Positions 18,895 to 27,552 of a stretch of 45,874 nucleotides of DNA are shown here, piece by piece. The position numbers and the translations under genes are program-made. The stretch's first letter is position 1, and each line of letters begins with the position of its first letter. This DNA comes from a bacterium (lineage in GTDB: Bacteria; CSSED10-310; JAFGSJ01). The notes below the pieces were generated by a model that ran no database searches, had not been told where the DNA came from, and was given only the letters and a program-made list of their open reading frames with translations. The stretch is from assembly GCA_016934675.1 (NCBI GenBank), contig JAFGSJ010000139.1:1-45874 (forward strand), read 5' to 3'.

Positions 18895-20010
18895 ATGACT
18901 GAGTTGAGCAGGGTTGGCAAAATTGAAGGATTAGTGTTACCTCAATTACTGGTCCAATCATATAATAACCGTATCTCGGCTATTATCGATTTTCAGCAAG
19001 GCGAGCTCAACAAGAGACTTCATCTCGAAGAAGGCAATATTATTTTTGCGAGATCAAATCAGAAATCGGATCGATTGGGCGAGTTTCTGTTGAAAAACGA
19101 TTATATAAGTTCTGAAGACCTAAAAAAAGCTGCAAGTGTTCTGGTAAAGACAGGAAACCGTCTAGGGCGGATTCTGGTTGAAATGAAACTGATGAATCCC
19201 CGCGATTTGTTCGTTTTTGTCCGACATCAAATTGCTGAAATCGCACTGTCTCTCTTTGATTGGGACAAAGGTCAGTATACTGTTCATCAGGATTTAAAAC
19301 CACCCGAAGAGCGGATTGTCCTGGAAATGTCCACACCTGAACTTGTACTCAACGGGGCCCGGAGGCATATCTCCGATGGATGCGATTGGCATTGCTTGGT
19401 CCCTGATAATGCGATCGTGAGCATCCTGGAAGATGATTTTTTCACCCAACTTCCCTATACAGAAGACGAAAAACAGGTTATCGCTCTTTTAGACAAACCG
19501 CATACAATGTCCGAATTTCTCTCAGCTCTGCCGCGGGATAAGGCCCGAATAATCACGGCTTTCTGTCGGCTTTTTTATCTCGGGTATGTCGTCACTAAAG
19601 AGAAAAAATCCGCCCGTAGTTCTCCGATCATTACCGATTCATTTCATTGGCCGAATGATCTCGAGGACACTTTCTCTACTTTCAATAAAGCTTACCGTTT
19701 CATCTTTCGCTACATCAGGATTGAAGCTGATCAGTCGATCAATGAGCGATTAATCGAGGCTTTCGAGTCTATTAAAACTGAGGTTGACCCGTATTTCAAC
19801 GGGATCGTTTTCCTGCCTGATCATGACGGAACACTGGATTTGGATACGCTAAAGAGAAATGCTATGGATATCAGTGTCGATCAAAGGTTGGCCCGTTTCT
19901 TCTCTGCCCTGAACGAATATCTCTATACCTTGACTTTAACTGCCCAGACTCACTTATCGCCCGCGCTCTATCATCAACTCATGGTTGAATTGAAGTCTAT
20001 TCTGGCCTGA
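18895..20010 (+). CDS. DUF4388 (PATAN-type) regulatory protein
   Basis: A 371-residue soluble protein. Residues about 5-130 match the DUF4388 pattern (GLVLPQLLVQ, LNKRLHLEEGNIIFA, DRLGEFLLKNDYIS, TGNRLGRILVEM, LFDWDKGQYTV), known from Deltaproteobacteria and other groups where it is often attached to signalling domains. A winged-helix-like part follows at about 190-245 (EKQVIALLDKPHTMSEFLSAL), then an uncharacterised helical C-terminus. No enzymatic motif is visible. A role in gliding, surface sensing or transcription control is only family lore, so its function here is unknown. Confidence 0.75.
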   Translation: MTELSRVGKIEGLVLPQLLVQSYNNRISAIIDFQQGELNKRLHLEEGNIIFARSNQKSDRLGEFLLKNDYISSEDLKKAASVLVKTGNRLGRILVEMKLMNPRDLFVFVRHQIAEIALSLFDWDKGQYTVHQDLKPPEERIVLEMSTPELVLNGARRHISDGCDWHCLVPDNAIVSILEDDFFTQLPYTEDEKQVIALLDKPHTMSEFLSALPRDKARIITAFCRLFYLGYVVTKEKKSARSSPIITDSFHWPNDLEDTFSTFNKAYRFIFRYIRIEADQSINERLIEAFESIKTEVDPYFNGIVFLPDHDGTLDLDTLKRNAMDISVDQRLARFFSALNEYLYTLTLTAQTHLSPALYHQLMVELKSILA

Positions 20011-20022
20011 TCCGTATCCGAT

Positions 20023-21234
20023 TCAACACCAAAGCACATTATGGATAAAGGTTGCCGTCGCCAATCGCTCAGGATTCTGGCCGTCTGCGTTCACTTTAAA
20101 AATATCTCGCCCATCGGAATAGAGAATACTGCCATCCTCGGCAGCAATGTCATAGGTAGATACACCGTTGACGAGTACCCGCCACTGGGCAGTCTTCAGA
20201 TCATATTCGATCAGTTTCCAATCACGTGGTGCTCGAGTTTTTTCAGCTTCTTCGTCGAGTTCATCCTGATCAAGATCGTCCTCCCAGCCAGGGTTCTGAC
20301 CCTGCAATAAAATCTGCTGCAGGTCAAGCTTCCGACGATAATGATTTGTTTCAAGCATTGGTTTGCCTGTATACCGAGCAACAAAGAAATTGAGCCACTC
20401 GAACAATGCAAATAATAGTCTCAAAGGGATAAGGATAAAACTCAACATATTCTTCGCGATCGAACGGACTGTTGATTGTGACTGGTTTGGTTTGGCAATT
20501 GCGAGTATACGGCCTCCATCTGCTGAATAGCGAGGTAAATACAAATCCTTATTGGGAATACTCAGAATTACACGTGAGGTATGTTTGATCAAATCCAATT
20601 CGAAAATCTCGAAAGAACTCAGTGCGATTTCAAATCCAGCTGCATTTCGACCAATCCCTGCTGACTGATAGAGTATTTTCTGTTCATCATGCGACCAGGA
20701 TGGGGCCGTATCGATACTATCACCTTCAGTCAGTTCGACCTTTTGGTTCGTGCCTTTATCAAGTACAAATAAATTCTCATAGCCCGCTGTGTTGATGCAG
20801 GAGTACGCAATTTTCTTGCCCGTGGGCGATAAGGCCAGATGCCGAATCTGCACATGAGGAGAATGAAAGAGTCGCTTCTCATGAAAATCGTTCACATCTA
20901 CAGAGAACAGTCCATTTGCTTCCTCTCCCTCGAATGAAAAAAGAAATGCTTTCTCCTCCGGAACGTAAACCGCGCCGGAAATCGCTGCTCTGATACCGTG
21001 AAGCGGATTATTGACCTGATTGCCACTCCACAGTGAATAGCCAGCCGAAAATATACTCTGCTGGTTCGAACGATATCGCCATTCTTTGTTTTCATAAGTA
21101 CGGACAATCCGGTCCTTCATCTTTTCGCCAAATTCACAGCTTATTTCCCGGTGTTGGCCCGTCTCGAGATCAACATAATACAAGTAACCATTGGAAATAT
21201 ATGCGATTTTTTTATGTGTTCCCGATTTTTCCAT
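20023..21234 (-). CDS. TolB/PD40-like beta-propeller protein
   Basis: A 403-residue protein with repeated propeller blades: KKIAYISNGYLYYVDLETG near the N-terminus, SPTGKKIAYSC..., SWSHDEQKILYQSAG, RYSADGGRILAIA and DGSILYSDGRDIFKVNADG at the C-terminus. These resemble PD40/WD40-like repeats of TolB. A hydrophobic stretch at about 265-290 (LSFILIPLRLLFALFEWLNFFVARY) interrupts the propeller and may be a membrane or surface-anchoring insertion; an acidic loop with DDLDQDELDEEAEK follows. There is no signal peptide, unlike true TolB, so a cytoplasmic or membrane-associated location is inferred. The ATG has only an aagga motif very close to it. Function unknown. Confidence 0.7.
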   Translation of the reverse strand: MEKSGTHKKIAYISNGYLYYVDLETGQHREISCEFGEKMKDRIVRTYENKEWRYRSNQQSIFSAGYSLWSGNQVNNPLHGIRAAISGAVYVPEEKAFLFSFEGEEANGLFSVDVNDFHEKRLFHSPHVQIRHLALSPTGKKIAYSCINTAGYENLFVLDKGTNQKVELTEGDSIDTAPSWSHDEQKILYQSAGIGRNAAGFEIALSSFEIFELDLIKHTSRVILSIPNKDLYLPRYSADGGRILAIAKPNQSQSTVRSIAKNMLSFILIPLRLLFALFEWLNFFVARYTGKPMLETNHYRRKLDLQQILLQGQNPGWEDDLDQDELDEEAEKTRAPRDWKLIEYDLKTAQWRVLVNGVSTYDIAAEDGSILYSDGRDIFKVNADGQNPERLATATFIHNVLWC

Positions 21235-21590
21235 ATCCTTGTGCCAGACTCTTCTTGTTAACTTTGACAGGAGTATGCTCGATCTCTAATTCTGGTGAAA
21301 CTCCTAACACTTCAGCCAGTTCTTGTCAAGCATTATTCAGGAGCATGTTCAGGGTTCACACACGAAACAGGTCATCGTGTTTTGAAGAAGAGATCGAAAA
21401 CGCTTGCGATAGCGATCCCGAAACCGGTATGGCTTTTGATGTCAATCCTGTAGATTTTTTCAAACCCTATTGTGGACACGAGTGATAAAAGCTATAAGAA
21501 TGACAACAGTGGGGAATACTTTCGTCAAAGGCGCAGGAAGAGCGAGAAGTCAACGATGTGGGACCGTTGAGAGAGGGACGTGGGACCTGG
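21235..21590. other. Intergenic stretch between divergent genes
   Basis: About 350 bases separate the propeller gene (-) from the TMTC-like gene (+). The only coding candidate is a 46-codon frame on + from an ATG at 21345 to 21485, Cys- and acid-rich, with aggag too close to its ATG. No convincing promoter, RNA or repeat was seen. Confidence 0.4.
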
Positions 21591-23426
21591 ATGTTAAAGA
21601 TATTTCCGGATACGAAAACAGGATTCTACCGGGCTTTGCTTCTCCTTCTTTTTTCTGTGGTTTTGGCTTTATATGCCAATTCATTAGGCAATGATTTTGT
21701 TTTTGATGATATATCGCTTGTTGTGGAGAACGAGTCGATCCGGAGCGTTCGAAATCTGGCTGAGTTCTTTCCGACCAAACGGAACTTATCGGGTTACCGA
21801 CCAGTCCGTTTCTTATCATATCTTCTAGACTATCAGTTATTTGGGTTGAAACCGGAAGGATTTCGTTTTTCAAATCTGTGTTATCATACAATAAATGGTT
21901 TAATGGTATTCATTCTGGCCCAGATGATCGGTCTGAATCTTTTTGGGGCTTTTTGTTGCAGTCTATTCTTTCTGACCCACCCTCTTCAAACTGAGTCCGT
22001 TGCTTATATATCAGGGCGACGGGACCTGCTGTTCACTCTGTTTTATCTTATAGCTTTTTTCTGTTATGTCCGTCACTATCAGCGATTGAACCTGAAAGCT
22101 TCATTGATCGTTATTGGATTGATGCTGCTCGCTTTTTTTTCCAAGGAGATGGCTGCAAGTCTTCCCTTGATGATAGTCTGGTATGCCCTTTGGTTCGAGT
22201 TGAATGACCGGAGCGGTGGAGGAGAGGTTGAATCCGGTCAGAAGTATCTGAAGAGTGCTTTTCTCAGGGTATGCCGGAAAGCGGCTTTTTTTATTGTAAT
22301 TCTTGTTGTTCTGACCGTTCTTTTTATTGCGTATAAATTGTTTTTTTGGCGACCGACTGCGCAACCCCTGTATTGGGGCGGAAACATACTCACCAATTTC
22401 CTGACAGTGGCCCAGGTCTGGGTTTATTACTTCGGTCTCATCGTGCTACCCATACCCTTGAAAGGTGATTATTCAGCGGCTGCATTCCCGATTGTAACCG
22501 AGATTGGGGAGATACTGCCCTGGTTGTGCGTGCTCCTGATACTTGCATACCTGATCGTGTCCCTGAAACTTGTTCGAAAAAGGCCCATCATTTCATTCGG
22601 CTGCATCTGGTTTGCTATCGCTCTCTTACCCGTCTCTCATATTTTCCCCCATCATGAATTGATGGCGGAACATTATTTATACATGCCTTTGATTGGTTTC
22701 GGCCTTTGCTTTGGCTGGTTGCTCGACTGTTTATATCGGCAGGGGAGTGCCAGACTTGCTGCAAGCCTGCTGATTGTGCTGGTCGTTTTATATGCCGGCC
22801 GGGTGATGATCAGAAATGAGGATTGGCGGGATTCCTTTCAGTTCTGGTTAAGTGCAGTCAGGTTCGAACCCTTAGCGGCCCGGGCTTGTCTCAACGTCGC
22901 TGTTCTTTATGACCAGAAGGGTAATGAAACCAAATTCCTTGAATTTATCGAACGTTCGATCTCAGCCAAACCGAGTGCTCGGGCTTTGTATAACTTGGCT
23001 ATTTATTGGCAGGATAAGAAGCAGCATGAAAAGGCTATTGTTCTCTACCAACAAGCAATGGAGCTTGACCTGAACTTCAGCCAACCCTATTTTAACCTCG
23101 GTTTTCTCTATAAGTCACTCGGCGAATATGATCTGGCCTTGCAAACTTTTGAAGCTTTCAATGGCTATGACACCGATCCTGGATTGCTCTTTGCGAGCGG
23201 GGTCACTCGATTTGAACAAGGCCAACCTGAGGCGGCTATGAGTTTATTCCTGAAAGCAAATCAGCTTGACGAGACATACGAAGGACTTCACTATTACCTC
23301 GGTCAATGTTACCTGGCATCAGGAGACTGTCAGCAGGCACGGTTACATTTCAGAAAAGAAATCGAGAGGAGGACTCGCTTTCAAATGATCAGTCAATCCT
23401 CCGAAAAACAGTGTTTAAAAAAATGA
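21591..23426 (+). CDS. TMTC-like GT-C membrane protein with C-terminal TPR repeats
   Basis: A 611-residue protein with about ten membrane helices in the first 400 residues, then four or so TPR motifs (about 420-590: ALYNLAIYWQDKKQHEKAIVLYQQAMEL, PYFNLGFLYKSLGEYDLALQTFE and so on). The first loop (FVFDDISLVVENESI), HPLQTESVAYISGRRDLL and EHYLYMPLIG are hallmarks of TMTC-type proteins, which belong to the GT-C fold; animal members act as O-mannosyltransferases. A sugar-transfer role is possible but unproven. A GTG at 21558 would add 11 residues. The ATG at 21591 is preferred because it directly precedes the basic, hydrophobic N-terminus. The next gene encodes a beta-barrel. Confidence 0.78.
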   Translation: MLKIFPDTKTGFYRALLLLLFSVVLALYANSLGNDFVFDDISLVVENESIRSVRNLAEFFPTKRNLSGYRPVRFLSYLLDYQLFGLKPEGFRFSNLCYHTINGLMVFILAQMIGLNLFGAFCCSLFFLTHPLQTESVAYISGRRDLLFTLFYLIAFFCYVRHYQRLNLKASLIVIGLMLLAFFSKEMAASLPLMIVWYALWFELNDRSGGGEVESGQKYLKSAFLRVCRKAAFFIVILVVLTVLFIAYKLFFWRPTAQPLYWGGNILTNFLTVAQVWVYYFGLIVLPIPLKGDYSAAAFPIVTEIGEILPWLCVLLILAYLIVSLKLVRKRPIISFGCIWFAIALLPVSHIFPHHELMAEHYLYMPLIGFGLCFGWLLDCLYRQGSARLAASLLIVLVVLYAGRVMIRNEDWRDSFQFWLSAVRFEPLAARACLNVAVLYDQKGNETKFLEFIERSISAKPSARALYNLAIYWQDKKQHEKAIVLYQQAMELDLNFSQPYFNLGFLYKSLGEYDLALQTFEAFNGYDTDPGLLFASGVTRFEQGQPEAAMSLFLKANQLDETYEGLHYYLGQCYLASGDCQQARLHFRKEIERRTRFQMISQSSEKQCLKK

Positions 23427-23556
23427 AAAAAAATATGGACGTTGATGTTCTGATGTTGTATGGTAACAGATCAGGATTTCGGAGCATCGGGTCATCTTCT
23501 GTTTGTTTCAGGATTACGGTTTGTTTTTCAACGACAACGCCTTACAAGGAGTCAAT

Positions 23557-24363
23557 ATGAGAAAAGGACTGATGTTGTGCCTGATTTGTTCGATGTTACT
23601 GTTCAACCTCTTTTTTTGTACTGAAACCCAGGCTGTGGAATCATTGACTGTTGGACTTCGCTATTGGTATCCCCAATGGGAATTGGATGGCTATTCTGAT
23701 TTCGAGACACTCGAATGGGATACCGATTTCGGTATGATCGGTCCTTCCGCTTCTTTTGTCATTAATGAGAGATTTGCTTTGACCGCTTCCTTGTATTTCG
23801 GTAGTTTCGAAAAGGATTTTGATCGGGTCATTTATAATAATGCCTATACGGAAGCGGATTGGAGCTCAGACCGTAAAGATTTCGATCTGATCGGTGTTTT
23901 TATGCTTAACAAATACGTCAGTTTTTTTGGTGGTCTCAAATACTTGACCTATGATCAAACCATCACTGGGACCTGGTTCGGGAGCGGTTCCTGGGAATTG
24001 AAATACGATATTGAGTCCATGGGACCTGGGCTTGGTAGCTCATTCAATCTCCCCCTCAACTCACTGGTCTCTCTCTATTCCACGCTCAGTTATTCTTACC
24101 TCGTCGGTGATTTTAAAACATCCATTCCCAGCATGACCCTGAATGAAGGGGATGTGACCTATCCCATTTTCGGATTCGAGCTGGGCAGCCGTTTTTCCTT
24201 TTCCAATCTACCCCTTGTTTTAATGGCTTCTTTCAGATATCAGCAATCGACTATTAATGTTGATTGGGACGAACAATGGTCTGACTCTCCTTATTGGGAC
24301 GAGCTCGATGAAACGTTCATGGGTTTGATCCTCTTTCTGGGATATCGTTTCGATTTCAATTGA
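23557..24363 (+). CDS. Outer-membrane beta-barrel protein
   Basis: A 268-residue protein with a clear Sec signal (MRKGLMLCLICSMLLFNLFF..., cleavage near TQA-VE). The mature part is made of alternating polar/hydrophobic strands rich in Tyr, Trp and Gly (LTVGLRYWYPQWEL, FALTASLYFGSF, YVSFFGGLKYLTY, LVLMASFRYQQS), ending in LILFLGYRFDFN, close to the usual aromatic C-terminal strand. It is about right for an 8-10 strand barrel. The ATG has aaggag five bases upstream; the frame's TTG at 23503 is ignored. Function unknown. It is direct evidence that the cell has an outer membrane. Confidence 0.8.
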   Translation: MRKGLMLCLICSMLLFNLFFCTETQAVESLTVGLRYWYPQWELDGYSDFETLEWDTDFGMIGPSASFVINERFALTASLYFGSFEKDFDRVIYNNAYTEADWSSDRKDFDLIGVFMLNKYVSFFGGLKYLTYDQTITGTWFGSGSWELKYDIESMGPGLGSSFNLPLNSLVSLYSTLSYSYLVGDFKTSIPSMTLNEGDVTYPIFGFELGSRFSFSNLPLVLMASFRYQQSTINVDWDEQWSDSPYWDELDETFMGLILFLGYRFDFN

Positions 24364-24367
24364 TAGG

Positions 24368-26260
24368 TTATTTCTTGAATTTTCGAGAATCGACTGTTTT
24401 TTTGCCCCTGAACAGATAGAATAATCTGAGTCCGGTCTGCTGAATAGGGGAGAAGTGTTTTTTATAAAAGAGTCGCTGAGAGTGGCGATAGTGGAGAGCG
24501 GCCTGAAGAGGAGTCAGTGCTGCGGAGCTACCGCCCAGGTGTAACAGGTCGAGTTCCGGAGTGAACAGTACTATCCAACCTGCTGAACGTGCCCTGACAC
24601 ACCAGTCGATGTCCTCGAAATAGAGAAAAAAACGTTCATCCATCAAGCCGATATCAGCGATGGTTTCCTTCCTGATCAACAGGCAGGCCCCGGTGACCCA
24701 GTCAACACTCCTGGCCTTTGAGTAGAGTCGTTCGAGTTCTTGGAACATATAAGGATCGCGATTACGATAGAAGCGGTGACGTCGTTTTTGCTTGAATTCA
24801 TTCCACAGGGTAGGCCTTTTTCCCCAGGAAATCTGGAGAGAACCATCGAGATTTCGAATCAATGGTCCCAGAATACCGACACCAGGATACTGTTCGATCA
24901 GCTCGATCAGGTCTGAGGTAAAGTGTGGGGGCACCCTGGTATCACTATTCAATAAGAGGTAGTAACGTGCAGCACGGGAAGCGATCCCGGCATTGACCGC
25001 ACAGGCGAAGCCCTTGTTTTCAGAAAATTCGATGAGCTCGACATCCGGAAATAATTGTTTGATCATGGCTGGACTACCATCCCGGGATGCATTATCCACA
25101 ACCACAATGGAATGATTGGGCGGCAGTGGGTTTGACAGCGATGACAGACACTCTTCGAGTAATTGTCTGGTATTATGGTTGACAATGATTGTTCTCAGGA
25201 TCGAGTGATTTGTTCCTCCGCCATCAGTATGTCTTGAAGTGGCGACCTGATTCGTAGCAATGGTACCGGGCACGATAGCTGACTTTATTCGAGAGGAGCA
25301 TCGGTCGCGACGTTCGAGGATGTCAGGCAAGGATTTGACCAGCAGCCGGATAGCTTGCCATAACCTTGGTTCGAAAAGGGGTTTGATGAACAACCGATAG
25401 AGCTCGACCACGATGTTGAGTGGCAGCAGGGCCAGAAAATCCGCTAATCGTTCATGAACCAGGTACAAACGAAAGCGGTTCGTATAAGCCCGCACGGCAA
25501 TCGAATTTTGAGCCAGACCGCCCGAGCCGCCGCGGGCATGGATCGCCCGAACTGAGGGAACGCAAGCGAATGTCCAACCCCGTTTACGGGCACGCCAGCA
25601 CAAATCAACATCTTCGAAAAATGACACATATTCTTCATCAAAATAACCCTGTTCATCATGGATCGAAGAGAAGAGGGAACGCCTGTACAGGGCTGCAGCG
25701 GCATTGACGCCAAATATTTCGAATGTTTCTTCGGGAATTGTAATGGCCTGGATATCCCGGTCCGTTTCGAGGTCAACCGGTCTGCGCCGGAACCGATCGA
25801 GACTGATGCCCATCGAGTCAATGGTCCTCCCATCGGCTCGGACCAGAAGCCCCATCACGCCGCCCAGCCTCGGATGAAACTCCAATGAACTGATCAGACC
25901 CTGACAATAGCCAGGTGTCAGGATGACATCCGTATTCAGCAACAGGATATATGGCTGGGTCGAAGCCCTGATCCCCTTGTTCGCTGCCCGGGCAAAACCT
26001 TCATTGATTGATGATTTGATCAGTTTCCAACCGGGGTAGAGACGTTCCGCGAGTTGTTCAGAGCCGTCCACTGAGCCGTTATCGACCAGGATTCTCTCCA
26101 GGGGAGGGACTGTCTGACCAATGAGCCCCTCGCTCATTCGACTGATCCAGTTTGCTCCATTCCAATTAATGACAATGACACTGTAGGAGGTCCGATTTAT
26201 TTCAGGCGAGGCAATAGGCGGCCTCCAATCTTGGCAAGTCCTCTGCCCAGGCCAAGGCAA
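24368..26260 (-). CDS. Protein with two family-2 glycosyltransferase domains
   Basis: A 630-residue protein with two complete GT-A domains of the rhamnosyltransferase (WbbL-like) kind in tandem. Domain 1 (about 25-265) has YSVIVINWNG, the NTDV metal motif (D111) and FFEDVDLCWR (E216, D217). Domain 2 (about 358-590) has RTIIVNHNT, NSDTRV and YFEDIDWCVRA (E549, D550). Both look catalytically complete, so the protein could add two sugars in succession to a surface glycan. The only start is a TTG at 26260, which makes it overlap the end of the upstream glycosyltransferase gene by 64 bases; the true start is uncertain. It is the last gene of the radical SAM - GT-B - GT2 unit. Confidence 0.88.
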   Translation of the reverse strand: MPWPGQRTCQDWRPPIASPEINRTSYSVIVINWNGANWISRMSEGLIGQTVPPLERILVDNGSVDGSEQLAERLYPGWKLIKSSINEGFARAANKGIRASTQPYILLLNTDVILTPGYCQGLISSLEFHPRLGGVMGLLVRADGRTIDSMGISLDRFRRRPVDLETDRDIQAITIPEETFEIFGVNAAAALYRRSLFSSIHDEQGYFDEEYVSFFEDVDLCWRARKRGWTFACVPSVRAIHARGGSGGLAQNSIAVRAYTNRFRLYLVHERLADFLALLPLNIVVELYRLFIKPLFEPRLWQAIRLLVKSLPDILERRDRCSSRIKSAIVPGTIATNQVATSRHTDGGGTNHSILRTIIVNHNTRQLLEECLSSLSNPLPPNHSIVVVDNASRDGSPAMIKQLFPDVELIEFSENKGFACAVNAGIASRAARYYLLLNSDTRVPPHFTSDLIELIEQYPGVGILGPLIRNLDGSLQISWGKRPTLWNEFKQKRRHRFYRNRDPYMFQELERLYSKARSVDWVTGACLLIRKETIADIGLMDERFFLYFEDIDWCVRARSAGWIVLFTPELDLLHLGGSSAALTPLQAALHYRHSQRLFYKKHFSPIQQTGLRLFYLFRGKKTVDSRKFKK

Positions 26261-27552
26261 TGAATTTCTCTGGACAGATTGGTCAGATAAAATCCGGCCA
26301 ATTCTCGATAAACTCTTCCAGATGAAAACCGGCCCGGCCCTTTCATCAGCATGCGCTCGACTGCATCGTTCAGAGGTGTCAGGACCACATCCCAGTCGAA
26401 AGCCGCGCTGAGCGAACGCGATGCCTGGCCCAGACTATGCCGGAGTTCGGCAGAACGGGCCAAATCGACCATGTTTCGAGCCAGCTCCTCGACATCTCCG
26501 GTTTTCACAGCAAAACCGGCCCCGTTCTTAACGATCAGGTCGGAGAGTCCATCGCCGGTACTGGCCAAAATCGGTAAGCCAGCCCATAAATAATCGAGTA
26601 TCCGCGTTCGGAAACTATAGGCGGCCTCGAGACTCTCGCCGTGAAAGCTGAGGCCGACATCTGCGTCCCGTAAAAAGGAGATACGTTGTTCGAAAGGTAC
26701 CCATTGTTCGTGAAAGAAGACATGGGAATTCAGAACACCAAGCTCTTTTGCCAGCTCTTTCGACGGGTCCACGAGACCTCTAACCTCGACCGCTGGATTG
26801 GGATGACGACCCGCCAGAAAAACAGTCTTGATCTGGGGCTGCTCACGAGTAGCTCGGGCAGTTGCCTGAATCACGATACCCGGATCAAGCCAGTCCCATA
26901 ATCCGCCTCCCCAGTAGAAAACACAATCGTCCCGACTGATCCCGGGCATGACACCTTTTATTGCTCCCGAGGCCAGCTCAGGCAAGGATGATCCGTCCAA
27001 ACCAAAGGGTACCTCGATCAGGAGTTCATTCAACAAAGGATCTTCAGCTATCAGCTCATGGTTTATCCGGCCCACGGCCAGCAGATTGCCCAGCCAGAAA
27101 TCACGCTGTCGCGGTGTCGCATACAGAAAAACATCACCCCGTTTCATGAGCAGGTTGGTTTTGCGTATGGTCCAGTCGAGCAGAAGCATCCTTTCACTTG
27201 CATTTTTGCCCTGACCCTTAAGTCCAAGGATTTCGAACGGAAGCGGATCATACAGGTCGATTATCAGGCGGGCACTTGAATTCAGTATCGGCTTCAATGG
27301 AAAATTATAGCCCTGTGTCACGATGACTCGGGCATGATCGAGAAGTGACCAAAAACGTTTACCGCGGCTGATCACAAACGGACAGGGCAAATCAGTATCT
27401 TCAACGGCTTGGGGGCAGGCTAACACGGTTGACCATCGTCGGGCCAGATTCTTGGCCATCTTCAAATAGCGGATACCCGGGCCTGCCATCTTTGACCCGA
27501 TCACATCGGAACTCAATATCATGACTTCTATGTCGTTCACTATCGGACTCAT
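26197..27552 (-). CDS. GT-B glycosyltransferase (GT4-like)
   Basis: A 451-residue cytoplasmic sugar transferase. The N-terminal Rossmann half carries VMILSSDVIGSKMAGPGIRYLKMAKNLA, like GT4 enzymes that begin with a Gly-rich acceptor loop. The C-terminal half has the nucleotide-sugar site YWGGGLWDWLDP, FLAGRHPNP and SFRTRILDYLWAGLPILAS. Its ATG overlaps the stop of the radical SAM gene by four bases (atga), so the two are almost certainly translationally coupled. Its end overlaps the next GT2 gene. Donor and acceptor sugars cannot be told. Confidence 0.87.
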   Translation of the reverse strand: MSPIVNDIEVMILSSDVIGSKMAGPGIRYLKMAKNLARRWSTVLACPQAVEDTDLPCPFVISRGKRFWSLLDHARVIVTQGYNFPLKPILNSSARLIIDLYDPLPFEILGLKGQGKNASERMLLLDWTIRKTNLLMKRGDVFLYATPRQRDFWLGNLLAVGRINHELIAEDPLLNELLIEVPFGLDGSSLPELASGAIKGVMPGISRDDCVFYWGGGLWDWLDPGIVIQATARATREQPQIKTVFLAGRHPNPAVEVRGLVDPSKELAKELGVLNSHVFFHEQWVPFEQRISFLRDADVGLSFHGESLEAAYSFRTRILDYLWAGLPILASTGDGLSDLIVKNGAGFAVKTGDVEELARNMVDLARSAELRHSLGQASRSLSAAFDWDVVLTPLNDAVERMLMKGPGRFSSGRVYRELAGFYLTNLSREIHCLGLGRGLAKIGGRLLPRLK

